From NCBI RefSeq assembly GCF_040784915.1, contig NZ_CP160797.1:1788137-1852136 (forward strand): 64,000 nt of DNA, given 5' to 3'. The notes under the pieces were generated by a model. It saw nothing but the letters and a program-made list of their open reading frames with translations, searched no databases and was not told where the DNA came from. This DNA comes from Bacillus vallismortis (GTDB lineage Bacteria; Bacillota; Bacilli; Bacillales; Bacillaceae). The translations under genes and the position numbers were made by a program. Position 1 is the stretch's first letter, and each line of letters opens with the position of its first letter. This document shows, one piece after another, positions 10,150 to 19,491 of the stretch.

Positions 10150-10601
10150 TGACAGCTTTTCATAGCTTAAATGTTTCAGCATCAGCTTTAACAGCTCAGC
10201 GTGTCAGAATGGACGTTGTATCGTCTAACTTGGCTAATATGGATACGACTAGAGCTAAGCAGGTGGACGGAGAGTGGGTGCCTTACAGAAGAAAAATGGT
10301 TTCTCTTCAGTCAAAAGGTGAATCGTTCTCTTCAATTCTCAATTCTAAAATGGGCGGAAGCGGCAATGCCGGAAACGGTGTAAAGGTTTCTAAAATCGCG
10401 GAAGATGATTCAGATTTTAATCTTGTCTATGATCCGGCAAACCCAGATGCAAACGCTGAAGGATATATACAAAAGCCTAATGTTGACCCGTTGAAAGAAA
10501 TGGTTGACCTTGTCAGCAGCACAAGATCATACGAGGCGAATGTCACAGCAATGAATGCCACAAAGGGAATGCTGATGAAGGCGTTAGAAATCGGAAGGTA
10601 A
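10149..10601 (+). CDS. flgC: Flagellar basal-body rod protein FlgC
   Basis: Proximal rod subunit. The 150-residue protein carries the N-terminal axial motif MDVVSSNLANMDTTRA and the C-terminal NVDPLKEMVDLVSSTRSYEANVTAMNATKGM, both typical of FlgC. Its ATG overlaps the last base of the flgB stop codon, and it uses the GGAGGG at the end of flgB as ribosome site. It is exported by the flagellar type III system and polymerises with FlgB on FliE. Confidence 0.95.
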   Translation: MTAFHSLNVSASALTAQRVRMDVVSSNLANMDTTRAKQVDGEWVPYRRKMVSLQSKGESFSSILNSKMGGSGNAGNGVKVSKIAEDDSDFNLVYDPANPDANAEGYIQKPNVDPLKEMVDLVSSTRSYEANVTAMNATKGMLMKALEIGR

Positions 10602-10612
10602 GGTGAACGAAT

Positions 10613-10933
10613 GTGATTAATGCAATTTCTCCTTTTCAGGTTCAAAATACTCAAAACACTCAAAATGCAACAAATCAAGTAAACAATAGCCAAAAAACAG
10701 ATTCTTCAAATCAAACAAGCTTTTCGGAGCTTTTAAAAAACTCTATTAGTTCGTTAAATGAGTCCCAAGTAGCTTCTGACAACATGACTAATGCCTTGGC
10801 TGCAGGAAAAGATGTAAATCTTGATGAGGTCATGATCGCCGCTCAAAAAGCAAGCGTCTCTCTAACTGCTGCAACAGAGTTCCGCAATAAAGCTGTGGAA
10901 GCCTATCAGGAGATTATGAGAATGCAAATGTAG
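10613..10933 (+). CDS. fliE: Flagellar hook-basal body complex protein FliE
   Basis: Adapter between the MS ring and the rod. The 106-residue protein has an Asn/Gln/Thr-rich N terminus (about residues 10-40) and the conserved C-terminal half with VNLDEVMIAAQKASVSLTAATEFRNKAVEAYQEIMRMQM. The GTG start at 10613 follows AAGGTGAAC at the end of flgC. No other in-frame start in a better position was seen. Confidence 0.94.
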   Translation: MINAISPFQVQNTQNTQNATNQVNNSQKTDSSNQTSFSELLKNSISSLNESQVASDNMTNALAAGKDVNLDEVMIAAQKASVSLTAATEFRNKAVEAYQEIMRMQM

Positions 10934-10978
10934 AGGGTCTTACGATTAAGAGAAAGAGTGGAATGACCGGGGGTTAAC

Positions 10979-12586
10979 ATGAATCGTACTCTAATGCAAA
11001 TGAAAAACAAAACGAGTGAGTTTTGGAAAAACAGATCTAAATTACAAAAGATTTTAATGATTAGTGCTTTAGCGGCAATTATTATTATTGGAATTATTAT
11101 CAGTGTTTTTGCTTCCAATTCAAAAATGGCGCCGCTGTACAAAGATTTATCTGCTGAAGAAGCAGGGCAGATCAAAGAAGAACTTGATGCGAAAAAAGTG
11201 CCAAACGAACTTTCAAACGGCGGAACAGTGATAAGTGTTCCGGAGGATCAGGTTGATTCATTGAAAGTGCAGCTGGCTGCAGAAGGACTTCCTAAAACAG
11301 GATCAATTGATTATTCATTTTTTGGGCAGAATGCCGGCTTTGGTTTGACAGACAATGAGTTTGATATGGTCAAAGTGAAAGCAACACAGACAGAACTGTC
11401 GAATTTGATCAATGAAATGGACGGTATTAAAAATTCCAAAGTAATGATTAACCTCCCGAAAGACGCTGTGTTTGTCGGTGAGGAGCAATCTGCAGCATCC
11501 GCATCAATCGTCCTGCAGGTACAACCGGGCTATACACTTGATCAAAGCCAGGTCAACGGACTGTATCATCTGGTATCGAAAAGTGTGCCGAACCTAAAAG
11601 AAGATAACATTGTCATCATGGACCAAAATTCTACATACTACGACAAATCAAACAGCGATGCAGGGTCCTACGCGGATAGTTATTCTTCACAGCAGGGAAT
11701 TAAATCTCAAGTCGAAAAAGACATTCAAAAGCATGTTCAGTCACTGCTCGGTACGATGATGGGACAAGATAAAGTCGTTGTTTCCGTTACAGCAGACATT
11801 GATTTCACAAAAGAAAATCGCACAGAAGACATTGTCGAACCTGTAGATAAAGAAAACATGGCAGGCATTGCAGTCAGCGCGGAAAAGGTATCTGAAACAT
11901 ATCAGGGTGACGGTGCAGCCAATGGCGGAATCGCCGGAACAGGCGACGATGATGTAACAAATTACGAAGCTGACGGGGAAAATACCGAAGGCGGAGGTTA
12001 TGAAAAAAGCAGCGAAAAAATCAACTATGAGGTTAACCGGATCCATAAAGAAATCGCAGAGAGCCCTTATAAAGTTAGAGATTTGGGAATCCAAGTGATG
12101 GTGGAGCCGCCGGACGCAAAAAATATCGAGTCGCTTTCAGCTGAAAGACAAGAAGATATTCAAAAAATACTTTCAACTGTAGTCAGAACTTCTATTGATA
12201 AGGATGCACAAGACCAGGAGCTTACCGACGAGGACATCAATAATAAAATTGTCTTATCCGTCCAGCCTTTTGATGGCAAAGTAAATATGGACGCTGATAC
12301 AGAAGAAGCCTCAGGGGTGCCGATTTGGGTTTATATTGCAGGAGGTATTTTGATTGCTGCCATCATCGTTCTCATTATTATGCTGGTTAGAAAGAAACGG
12401 ACGCAAGAGGATGAATTTGAGGAATATGAGTATGAGGTTCCTCAAGAACCGATCAATCTGCCTGATATCAACGAAGAGGAAAATGAAACAGCGGAAACAG
12501 TCAGACGAAAACAGCTTGAAAAGATGGCGAAAGACAAGCCAGAAGATTTTGCAAAACTGCTGAGAAGCTGGCTGGCCGAGGATTAG
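10979..12586 (+). CDS. fliF: Flagellar MS-ring protein FliF
   Basis: Integral inner-membrane ring on which the flagellum is built. The 535-residue protein has a transmembrane segment near the N terminus (about residues 25-46, LMISALAAIIIIGIIISVFA), ring-building modules with NEFDMVKVKATQTELSNLI and an acidic, glycine-rich loop (about 300-345), and a second membrane span near residues 440-465 (VYIAGGILIAAIIVLIIMLV). The C-terminal cytoplasmic tail (LEKMAKDKPEDFAKLLRSWLAED) is the FliG-binding motif. Ribosome site CGGGGG. Length is normal. Confidence 0.96.
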   Translation: MNRTLMQMKNKTSEFWKNRSKLQKILMISALAAIIIIGIIISVFASNSKMAPLYKDLSAEEAGQIKEELDAKKVPNELSNGGTVISVPEDQVDSLKVQLAAEGLPKTGSIDYSFFGQNAGFGLTDNEFDMVKVKATQTELSNLINEMDGIKNSKVMINLPKDAVFVGEEQSAASASIVLQVQPGYTLDQSQVNGLYHLVSKSVPNLKEDNIVIMDQNSTYYDKSNSDAGSYADSYSSQQGIKSQVEKDIQKHVQSLLGTMMGQDKVVVSVTADIDFTKENRTEDIVEPVDKENMAGIAVSAEKVSETYQGDGAANGGIAGTGDDDVTNYEADGENTEGGGYEKSSEKINYEVNRIHKEIAESPYKVRDLGIQVMVEPPDAKNIESLSAERQEDIQKILSTVVRTSIDKDAQDQELTDEDINNKIVLSVQPFDGKVNMDADTEEASGVPIWVYIAGGILIAAIIVLIIMLVRKKRTQEDEFEEYEYEVPQEPINLPDINEEENETAETVRRKQLEKMAKDKPEDFAKLLRSWLAED

Positions 12587-12598
12587 GAGGAATTAGAA

Positions 12599-13615
12599 AT
12601 GGCGAGACGTGATCAAGATAAGCTTACAGGAAAACAAAAAGCAGCCATTCTCATGATTTCCTTGGGGTTAGATGTGTCAGCTTCTGTATATAAGCACTTA
12701 ACCGATGAAGAAATTGAAAGGCTTACCCTGGAGATATCAGGGGTTCGAAGTGTCGATCATCAAAAAAAGGATGAAATTATAGAAGAATTTCATAATATAG
12801 CCATTGCGCAAGATTATATTTCTCAAGGCGGCCTAAGCTATGCGAGACAAGTTCTTGAGAAGGCGCTTGGAGAGAATAAGGCGGAAAACATTCTAAACAG
12901 GCTGACTTCTTCTTTGCAGGTTAAACCATTTGATTTTGCCAGAAAAGCGGAGCCTGAACAAATTTTAAATTTTATACAACAAGAGCATCCTCAGACGATG
13001 GCTTTAATTTTGTCTTATTTAGACCCTGTTCAATCCGGGCAAATTTTATCCGAGCTGAATCCCGAAGTACAGGCTGAGGTCGCCAGAAGAATCGCAGTTA
13101 TGGACAGAACGTCACCTGAAATTATTAATGAGGTAGAACGGATTCTGGAACAAAAATTATCTTCTGCATTTACTCAGGATTATACACAAACAGGCGGAAT
13201 TGAAGCCGTTGTGGAAGTGTTAAACGGGGTAGACAGAGGAACAGAGAAGACGATCTTGGATTCATTGGAAATTCAGGATCCCGATCTTGCTGAAGAAATT
13301 AAAAAGCGGATGTTTGTCTTCGAAGATATTGTTACACTTGATAACCGCGCAATTCAGAGGGTCATCCGCGATGTTGAAAACGACGATCTGCTCCTTTCAT
13401 TAAAGGTTGCAAGCGAAGAAGTCAAAGAAATTGTATTCAACAATATGTCACAGCGCATGGTTGAAACCTTCAAAGAAGAAATGGAATTTATGGGACCTGT
13501 ACGCTTGAAAGATGTAGAAGAAGCTCAGTCTAGAATTGTAAGCATCGTCAGAAAGCTTGAAGAAGCCGGTGAAATTGTGATAGCAAGAGGCGGAGGGGAC
13601 GATATTATTGTCTAA
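12599..13615 (+). CDS. fliG: Flagellar motor switch protein FliG
   Basis: Rotor component that contacts MotA and sets rotation direction. The 338-residue protein shows the three FliG domains: N-terminal FliF-binding (GKQKAAILMISLG), middle ARM-type domain with EHPQTMALILSYL, and C-terminal torque helix MFVFEDIVTLDNRAIQRVIRDVE, including the charged residues that meet the stator. Ribosome site TAGGAGGAA just upstream. Its stop codon overlaps the fliH start region by eight bases. Confidence 0.97.
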   Translation: MARRDQDKLTGKQKAAILMISLGLDVSASVYKHLTDEEIERLTLEISGVRSVDHQKKDEIIEEFHNIAIAQDYISQGGLSYARQVLEKALGENKAENILNRLTSSLQVKPFDFARKAEPEQILNFIQQEHPQTMALILSYLDPVQSGQILSELNPEVQAEVARRIAVMDRTSPEIINEVERILEQKLSSAFTQDYTQTGGIEAVVEVLNGVDRGTEKTILDSLEIQDPDLAEEIKKRMFVFEDIVTLDNRAIQRVIRDVENDDLLLSLKVASEEVKEIVFNNMSQRMVETFKEEMEFMGPVRLKDVEEAQSRIVSIVRKLEEAGEIVIARGGGDDIIV

Positions 13616-14360
13616 TATCATTAAACAAGAATCATCTTTTTCTCCACAAAAGGATAAAAGAAAACTCTCTATACAAGAGGTGCACATTGATCATTCTCAC
13701 CTTTTGCAGGCTGAAGAGAACCCAGAAGCGCTTATGGCGCGGGTGAAAGAGGAAGCTGACCGGATTTCTGAGCAGGCCAACAGCCATATAGAAAATATTC
13801 GCCGTCAAATTGAACAGGAAAAAAATGATTGGGCGGCTGAAAAACAGAAGCTGATCGAGGAAGCAAAAGCCGAGGGCTTTGAACAAGGTATGGCATTGGG
13901 CAGAACTGAAGCGCTTGAACAGTATGCCGAGCTGATCGGCCAAGCGAACAGCATAACTGAAATGTCCAGAAAAGCTGTTGAGGATAAGATTGAAGACGCT
14001 TCAGAAGAAATCGTCGAGCTTGCCGTTGCACTAGCTGGAAAAGTGTGGCGGCAAAAATCTGATGATAAAGAGGCATTTCTCCTGCTTGTGAAACAGGTCG
14101 TAAACGAAGTAAGGGAATATGACGATATATCAATATATGTGGATCCGTATTACTATGAGACTGTTTTTCAGCAAAAAGATGAAATCATGCAGCTTCTTTA
14201 TAAAGAATGCCGGCTTGGCATATATGCTGATGAAAAAGCTCAAAAAGGATCATGTTATATAGAAACTCCTTTTGGCAGAGTAGATGCGAGTGTTGACACT
14301 CAATTAATGCAATTGAAAGATAAACTTCTGACAGCGCTGGAAGCGGGTGCAGCTGAATGA
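13608..14360 (+). CDS. fliH: Flagellar export ATPase regulator FliH
   Basis: Negative regulator and peripheral stalk partner of the FliI ATPase. The 250-residue product is coiled coil in its middle (about 40-120, EEADRISEQANSHIENIRRQIEQEKN) with spaced glycine and alanine near AKAEGFEQGMALGRTE, followed by a V-ATPase E-subunit-like C-terminal domain. A TTG start at 13608 lies inside the end of fliG and follows CGGAGGGG; an alternative is an ATG further in (13734), giving about 208 residues, which some annotations may use. The stop overlaps fliI by four bases. Confidence 0.88.
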   Translation: MSNIIKQESSFSPQKDKRKLSIQEVHIDHSHLLQAEENPEALMARVKEEADRISEQANSHIENIRRQIEQEKNDWAAEKQKLIEEAKAEGFEQGMALGRTEALEQYAELIGQANSITEMSRKAVEDKIEDASEEIVELAVALAGKVWRQKSDDKEAFLLLVKQVVNEVREYDDISIYVDPYYYETVFQQKDEIMQLLYKECRLGIYADEKAQKGSCYIETPFGRVDASVDTQLMQLKDKLLTALEAGAAE

Positions 14361-15673
14361 AGACACAGAGTCTGATAGATTGTATTGAAATGACGGACTC
14401 GTATAAACGGTATGGAAAAGTCAAACGGGTGATCGGCCTGATGATTGAATCAAAAGGGCCTGCAAGCTCAATTGGAGACGTGTGCCTGATTTACGCAAAA
14501 GGGCAATCAGGTACAGTCATTAAAGCTGAGGTTGTCGGCTTCCAGGAAGAGAATATTTTGCTTATGCCTTATTTAGAGGCTGCAAGCATTGCGCCCGGCA
14601 GTATTGTAGAAGCCACTGGTGAATCTCTTCGGGTTAAAGTCGGAGCCGGACTGATCGGACAAGTCATCGATGCTTTTGGCGAGCCGCTTGATGGAAAACT
14701 TCTGCCGAAAGGGCTTTCGCCTGTATCGACAGAGCAATCACCGCCCAATCCGATGAAACGGCCGCCTATTCGAGAAAAGATGGGTGTCGGAGTCAGGTCG
14801 ATTGACAGCTTGCTGACAGTCGGTAAAGGCCAGCGAATTGGTATTTTTGCAGGGAGCGGTGTCGGAAAAAGCACATTAATGGGGATGATCGCCAAGCAGA
14901 CAGAGGCTGACTTAAATGTCATTGCACTTGTCGGGGAACGCGGGCGAGAGGTTCGGGAATTTATTGAAAAAGATCTTGGGAAAGAGGGGCTGAAACGATC
15001 GATTGTAGTCGTTGCCACCTCAGATCAGCCGGCATTAATGAGATTAAAAGCGGCATATACAGCAACGGCAATTGCCGAGTATTTCCGTGATAAAGGCCAA
15101 AATGTCATGTTTATGATGGATTCAGTCACAAGGGTGGCAATGGCCCAGCGTGAGATTGGACTGGCTGCCGGCGAGCCGCCGACAACAAAGGGTTATACAC
15201 CTTCTGTGTTCGCTATTTTACCACGTTTATTAGAACGAACCGGTGCAAATGAGCACGGAACCATTACGGCGTTTTACACAGTATTGGTAGATGGTGATGA
15301 CATGAATGAGCCGATTGCTGACACTGTTCGCGGGATTTTAGACGGACATATCGTGTTGGACAGGGCGCTTGCCAATAAAGGCCAGTTTCCTGCAGTTAAT
15401 GTACTAAAAAGCATCAGCAGGGTGATGTCTAACATATCGACTAGGCAACACCTGAGTGCAGCTAATAAATTCCGTGAGCTTTTATCGACTTATCAAAATT
15501 CGGAAGATCTCATTAATATCGGAGCTTACAAAAGAGGATCCTCTAGAGAAATCGATGAAGCAATACAATTTTATCCGCAGCTTATTCAATTTTTAAAACA
15601 GGGAACAGACGAATCGGCATTATTGGAAGAGAGCATTGCTGCATTAACTAGTTTGACAGGAAATGAGGAATAA
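14357..15673 (+). CDS. fliI: Flagellum-specific ATP synthase-like export ATPase FliI
   Basis: Hexameric ATPase that energises or unloads substrates at the flagellar type III export gate. The 438-residue protein has an F1-beta-like N-terminal barrel, Walker A GIFAGSGVGKSTLMG (about residues 163-177), the family signature GERGREVREFIE, Walker B MFMMDSVTR, and the substrate region PSVFAILPRLLERTG. The ATG overlaps the fliH TGA in an ATGA arrangement, indicating translational coupling. Confidence 0.97.
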   Translation: MKTQSLIDCIEMTDSYKRYGKVKRVIGLMIESKGPASSIGDVCLIYAKGQSGTVIKAEVVGFQEENILLMPYLEAASIAPGSIVEATGESLRVKVGAGLIGQVIDAFGEPLDGKLLPKGLSPVSTEQSPPNPMKRPPIREKMGVGVRSIDSLLTVGKGQRIGIFAGSGVGKSTLMGMIAKQTEADLNVIALVGERGREVREFIEKDLGKEGLKRSIVVVATSDQPALMRLKAAYTATAIAEYFRDKGQNVMFMMDSVTRVAMAQREIGLAAGEPPTTKGYTPSVFAILPRLLERTGANEHGTITAFYTVLVDGDDMNEPIADTVRGILDGHIVLDRALANKGQFPAVNVLKSISRVMSNISTRQHLSAANKFRELLSTYQNSEDLINIGAYKRGSSREIDEAIQFYPQLIQFLKQGTDESALLEESIAALTSLTGNEE

Positions 15674-15675
15674 AC

Positions 15676-16119
15676 GTGGCCTATCAATTTAGATTCCAAA
15701 AGCTGCTGGAACTAAAAGAAAATGAGAAAGATCAATCCTTATCTGAGTATCAGCAATCAGTTTCTGAATTTGAAAATGTTGCTGAAAAATTATATGAGAA
15801 TATGAGCAAAAAGGAATTGCTTGAACAAAATAAGGAAGAGAAATTGAAAAGCGGTATGAGTGTACAAGAAATGAGGCATTACCAGCAATTTGTGTCAAAT
15901 CTTGACAACACAATTTATCATTATCAAAAGCTTGTCATTATGAAACGAAATCAAATGAATCAAAAACAAGAAATTTTGACAGAGAAAAATATTGAAGTGA
16001 AAAAGTTTGAAAAAATGCGTGAAAAACAGTTTAAAATGTTTGCTCTTGAAGACAAAGCTGCAGAGATGAAAGAAATGGACGACATTTCGATCAAGCAGTT
16101 TATGATTCAAGGCCATTAG
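15676..16119 (+). CDS. fliJ: Flagellar export chaperone FliJ
   Basis: Small coiled-coil protein that sits in the FliI hexamer like the gamma stalk of F1 ATPase. The 147 residues are almost entirely charged helix with few glycines or prolines (FRFQKLLELKENEKDQSLSE at the N terminus is typical). A GTG start two bases after the fliI stop is used, with AATGAGGAA upstream. Weakly conserved family, so the assignment leans on position between fliI and ylxF plus the coiled-coil pattern. Confidence 0.9.
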   Translation: MAYQFRFQKLLELKENEKDQSLSEYQQSVSEFENVAEKLYENMSKKELLEQNKEEKLKSGMSVQEMRHYQQFVSNLDNTIYHYQKLVIMKRNQMNQKQEILTEKNIEVKKFEKMREKQFKMFALEDKAAEMKEMDDISIKQFMIQGH

Positions 16120-16130
16120 GGGCGAATGTA

Positions 16131-16745
16131 ATGTCAGGCAAAAAGAAAGAATCAGGTAAGTTCCGTTCGGTTTTGCTTATCATTATCCTTCCGCTGATGT
16201 TTCTTCTAATCGCAGGGGGGATTGTTCTTTGGGCGGCTGGTGTCAATGTCCTAAAGCCGATACAGGAAGCTGCGGCAAAAACGCCGATTCTTAAAGAATG
16301 GGTTCCTGAAACCGAAAATAAAAAAGACACAGCATCAAGTAAGGATAGCAGTAATACGGCAGCTCTGGAAAAGACCATTAAGGATCAAAAAAGTGAAATC
16401 AGTATATTGAATAAAGATTTAGAAACGAGTAAATCTGAAATCGACAGGCTCAACCAAAAGATTCGTTCTCTTGAAAAGACGGCGGAGGATCAAAAGAAGT
16501 CATCAGAAGATCATACTAAAGAAACATCAGGTTCGAATTCTTCTTCTGAGGATGACAAAGTGATCAGTGTATATAAGAGCATGGACAGCGGAAAGGCTGC
16601 TAAAATTATTGCCCAATTAAATGAGCAGGAAGCGCTGAAAATATTGAATGGCCTAAGCAAAAAGCAGCTTGCCGACATATTGGCGAAAATGACTCCTGAG
16701 CAAGCGGCAACCTATACAGAAAAAATTGCTGCCAGTCAAGAATAG
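16131..16745 (+). CDS. ylxF: MotE-like flagellar periplasmic/extracytoplasmic protein YlxF
   Basis: Protein of the MotE/MgtE-N related family found inside flagellar operons; the exact job in Bacillus is not established. The 204 residues have a short basic N terminus, one transmembrane span (about 12-36), a long coiled coil (about 75-130) rich in Lys, Asp and Ser, and a C-terminal MgtE-N-like helical domain with VYKSMDSGKAAKIIAQLNEQEALKILNGL and LADILAKMTPEQAATY. It sits between fliJ and fliK with a GGGGCGA ribosome site. Confidence 0.88.
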   Translation: MSGKKKESGKFRSVLLIIILPLMFLLIAGGIVLWAAGVNVLKPIQEAAAKTPILKEWVPETENKKDTASSKDSSNTAALEKTIKDQKSEISILNKDLETSKSEIDRLNQKIRSLEKTAEDQKKSSEDHTKETSGSNSSSEDDKVISVYKSMDSGKAAKIIAQLNEQEALKILNGLSKKQLADILAKMTPEQAATYTEKIAASQE

Positions 16746-16757
16746 GGGGAATTAAAG

Positions 16758-18218
16758 GTGAAGCTGCTTGAATTGGCGGGACCTTTGCTGCAAACTACAG
16801 CGGGTACTGCGGCTAAAACCGTGAAAAGTAGCCAGGGAGTTTTTCAAAACTGGCTTATGTCTGAGGCGGGCTTGAATGAAATCTCAGAACAAGGGAAGGA
16901 TGCTCCTAATTCCGGAGACCAGCTAGCAGATGCCCTTAAAAAGATCAGTGATTGGCTAAAAGCAAGTCCTGAAGATCAAGACAAACATAAAGCGGAACTT
17001 CTGCAAACATTAAGCAAACTAACAGGGAAACAGCTGGATGAAACGTCTCAGCAATTGTTGCAGAATCTGTTGCAAGCAGTTGAATCAAAAACGTCCAGCG
17101 GGACGGATCAATTGCTCGCAGAATTAGACAAAATGACCTCAGAAGGTAAAACGGCTCTGGCTGACAATGATCCTGCTGCTGACAGTAATGGAGAAATGAA
17201 TGTTGATACAGAGCAATCGAATCAGGATAATGAAGTATCTGAGGATGATAAAGAACTTGCCCTTATTCAAATGTTCATTAGCCAACTGCTAGAAGGGAAT
17301 AAGCTGACTGAACGCGGGAATGGCAATGAAGCTCATGTCATTTACCAGAATGGAGAACAATTTCTTTCTGCGTTAGAAAAAAAGGGCGTATCTCAACAAC
17401 TCATTCAGGATCTTAAACAGCAAATATTCACTAAAGATGAGTCGGGTTCAAAACTTTATTCGATGACAGCGTCAGAGCTGAAAAGTTTTCAAAGTTTAAT
17501 GGAGCAAATGTCTATGCTTCCTCAAAAAGGGACTAAAGAATGGAATTTAGCTGAAAGCCAGCTGAAAGCTTTCTTGTTATCGAAATCATCCGAATCATCG
17601 CAAGACTTTGGAAAGCGTGTCCTCACACCGCTTTCACAGAATTCATTCAGCAAAAGCGCGTCGGATGCTTCTGGAAGTATTCAGCCCGTAGATAGTAAAT
17701 CAGGACTCCAAATGCTTTTTTCAGGGTACAGGAACACTGGGGCAGTTCAACCACTCGATCTGCAGCAGCTCTCATCTGATTTACCGACTGTCGAGACAAA
17801 AACGGCGGCTGATCAAGTTATCAATGCGTGGAAGCAGATGAAATATACACCATTCGGCAGATCAACGGGAAGTTTCACCATTCGGCTGAATCCTGAACAT
17901 TTAGGATTTGTCACAATCAAGCTGACAAATGAAAATGGGATGTTTCAGAGTAAAATTATTGCATCGAGTCAATCAGCAAAAGAACTGCTAGAACAGCATC
18001 TTCCTCAGCTGAAGCAATCACTGCCGAATATGGCCGTCCAAATTGACCGTTTTACTCTCCCGGTTCAAAGCGGGGATCAGCCGATATACGGCCAGCTTGC
18101 TGATGAACAGAGACAGCAGCAAGAGGGGCAGAAACAGCAAAGACAGAAAAAGGCATCAAATGATTTCGGCGATCTGCTCGATGAACTGTCGATGGTTGAA
18201 ATGGAGGAAGAAGAATGA
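16758..18218 (+). CDS. fliK: Flagellar hook-length control protein FliK
   Basis: Secreted molecular ruler that stops hook growth and switches export to filament substrates through FlhB. The 486-residue product is rich in Gln, Ser, Lys and Asp in its first 300 residues, as usual for the poorly conserved ruler part. The conserved C-terminal domain (about 360-450) has FTIRLNPEHLGFVTIKLTNENGMFQSKIIASSQSAKELLEQHLPQL. A GTG start at 16758 follows AGGGGGAATTAAAG. Last four bases overlap flgD. Confidence 0.93.
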   Translation: MKLLELAGPLLQTTAGTAAKTVKSSQGVFQNWLMSEAGLNEISEQGKDAPNSGDQLADALKKISDWLKASPEDQDKHKAELLQTLSKLTGKQLDETSQQLLQNLLQAVESKTSSGTDQLLAELDKMTSEGKTALADNDPAADSNGEMNVDTEQSNQDNEVSEDDKELALIQMFISQLLEGNKLTERGNGNEAHVIYQNGEQFLSALEKKGVSQQLIQDLKQQIFTKDESGSKLYSMTASELKSFQSLMEQMSMLPQKGTKEWNLAESQLKAFLLSKSSESSQDFGKRVLTPLSQNSFSKSASDASGSIQPVDSKSGLQMLFSGYRNTGAVQPLDLQQLSSDLPTVETKTAADQVINAWKQMKYTPFGRSTGSFTIRLNPEHLGFVTIKLTNENGMFQSKIIASSQSAKELLEQHLPQLKQSLPNMAVQIDRFTLPVQSGDQPIYGQLADEQRQQQEGQKQQRQKKASNDFGDLLDELSMVEMEEEE

Positions 18219-18637
18219 CATCTATCAGTTCAGAATATAAACTGCCTGAAAAAACAAGCACCGTGTCAACTAACAATAGCAGCTTGGGGAAAGATGAGTT
18301 CTTAAAAATATTAATGGCCCAAGTCCAGAACCAAGATCCGCTCAACCCGGTTGATGACAAAGAATTTATCAGCCAAATGGCGACTTTTTCAAGCTTGGAG
18401 CAAATGGTGAATTTAAATACCACAATGGCTCAATTCGTCGAAAAACAAGATCCGTTTACAACGTACCTTGATTGGATGGGCAAAGAAGTTTCTTGGACTG
18501 CTGACGGAGGTGCAACAGAAAAAACAGGCACAGTAAACTCAGTAAAACAGTCAAAAGGAAAATATTATCTCGTTCTTAATGATGGTACTGAAGTCAGCCC
18601 GTCTAATGTGTTGAATGTCGCACAGTCTTCTAAATAA
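18215..18637 (+). CDS. flgD: Flagellar hook assembly (cap) protein FlgD
   Basis: Scaffold cap that places hook subunits. The 140-residue protein is short compared with the enteric homologue of about 230, lacking the usual C-terminal Ig-like and Tudor extension apart from one small domain, but it keeps the N-terminal signature LGKDEFLKILMAQVQNQDPLNPVDDKEFISQMATFSSLEQM. Short FlgD (YlxG) is normal for B. subtilis. Translation is coupled to fliK by an ATGA overlap; ribosome site GGAGGAAG lies within the fliK end. Confidence 0.94.
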   Translation: MTSISSEYKLPEKTSTVSTNNSSLGKDEFLKILMAQVQNQDPLNPVDDKEFISQMATFSSLEQMVNLNTTMAQFVEKQDPFTTYLDWMGKEVSWTADGGATEKTGTVNSVKQSKGKYYLVLNDGTEVSPSNVLNVAQSSK

Positions 18638-18658
18638 AAAAATCTGGGGGAATACATT

Positions 18659-19453
18659 ATGTTACGTTCACTTTATTCTGGAATCAGCGGTATGAAAAAT
18701 TTTCAAACAAAGCTTGACGTTATCGGCAACAACATTGCCAACGTGAATACAGTAGGATTCAAAAAGAGCCGTGTTACCTTTAAAGATATGGTAAGCCAAA
18801 CGATTGCCGGCGGTTCTGCGGCTGGAGGAGCAATTGGAGGTACGAACTCTAAGCAGATCGGTTTAGGTTCATCATCTGGCACAATTGATACTATTCATTC
18901 AACAAGCGCAACACAAAGCACAGGAAGAACACTTGATTTAGCGATTGACGGTGACGGGTACTTTCAAATTGATTCAGGTGATGGAACAGTTTATACACGT
19001 GCAGGAAACTTCTATTTAGATAATACTGGAACACTTGTTACCGGTGATGGCTACCATGTGTTAAATATGACTGGGGGAACGATTCAGATCCCTCTTGATG
19101 CACAAAGCTTCAGTATTGGCTCTGATGGTAACGTATCAATCGTTGATGCAGGCGGCCAAACACAAGACGGCGGACAAATCGGGGTTGTTACTTTTGCAAA
19201 CAGCGACGGTTTAGATAAAATCGGCAACAACTTATACCGTGAATCTTTAAACTCTGGAGCGGCAAGTGCAGCCAACCAGCCTGGTGACGGCGGTACAGGT
19301 TCCCTTAAATCAGGGTTTCTCGAAATGTCTAACGTTGATTTAACTGACGAATTTACTGAAATGATTGTTGCCCAGCGCGGATTCCAATCAAACTCAAAAA
19401 TTATTACAACATCAGATGAAATCCTTCAAGAACTGGTTAACCTTAAACGTTAA
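18659..19453 (+). CDS. flgE: Flagellar hook protein FlgE
   Basis: Subunit of the hook, called flgE (formerly flgG) in B. subtilis. The 264-residue product has the axial-protein N terminus LYSGISGMKNFQTKLDVIGNNIANVNTVGFKKSRVTF and the C terminus EFTEMIVAQRGFQSNSKIITTSDEILQELVNLKR, with a Gly/Ser/Thr-rich middle. It is much shorter than the enteric hook protein of about 400 residues, as is usual in this genus, so FlgG-type naming is an alternative. The position after flgD and before swrD supports hook. Ribosome site TGGGGGAA. Confidence 0.93.
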   Translation: MLRSLYSGISGMKNFQTKLDVIGNNIANVNTVGFKKSRVTFKDMVSQTIAGGSAAGGAIGGTNSKQIGLGSSSGTIDTIHSTSATQSTGRTLDLAIDGDGYFQIDSGDGTVYTRAGNFYLDNTGTLVTGDGYHVLNMTGGTIQIPLDAQSFSIGSDGNVSIVDAGGQTQDGGQIGVVTFANSDGLDKIGNNLYRESLNSGAASAANQPGDGGTGSLKSGFLEMSNVDLTDEFTEMIVAQRGFQSNSKIITTSDEILQELVNLKR

Positions 19454-19491
19454 GGAGGGAGGGGAGGCGATAATCGCTTCTCCGCTGTTTT
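19454..19491 (+). promoter_or_regulatory. Hairpin covering the swrD translation start region
   Basis: A shine-dalgarno-like purine run (19454-19464) overlaps a predicted hairpin: GGAG+GCGA (19463-19470), loop TAA, then TCGC and CTCC (19474-19483) with a two-base TT bulge. The swrD ATG at 19492 has no ribosome site of its own within the usual distance; the purine run is about 27 bases away. The fold could bring the purine run close to the ATG or hide it. Confidence 0.45.

Noticed and set aside
14569..15018. 149-codon antisense frame in fliI
   Set aside because: Proline- and serine-rich translation from the complement of a conserved ATPase; no ribosome site.
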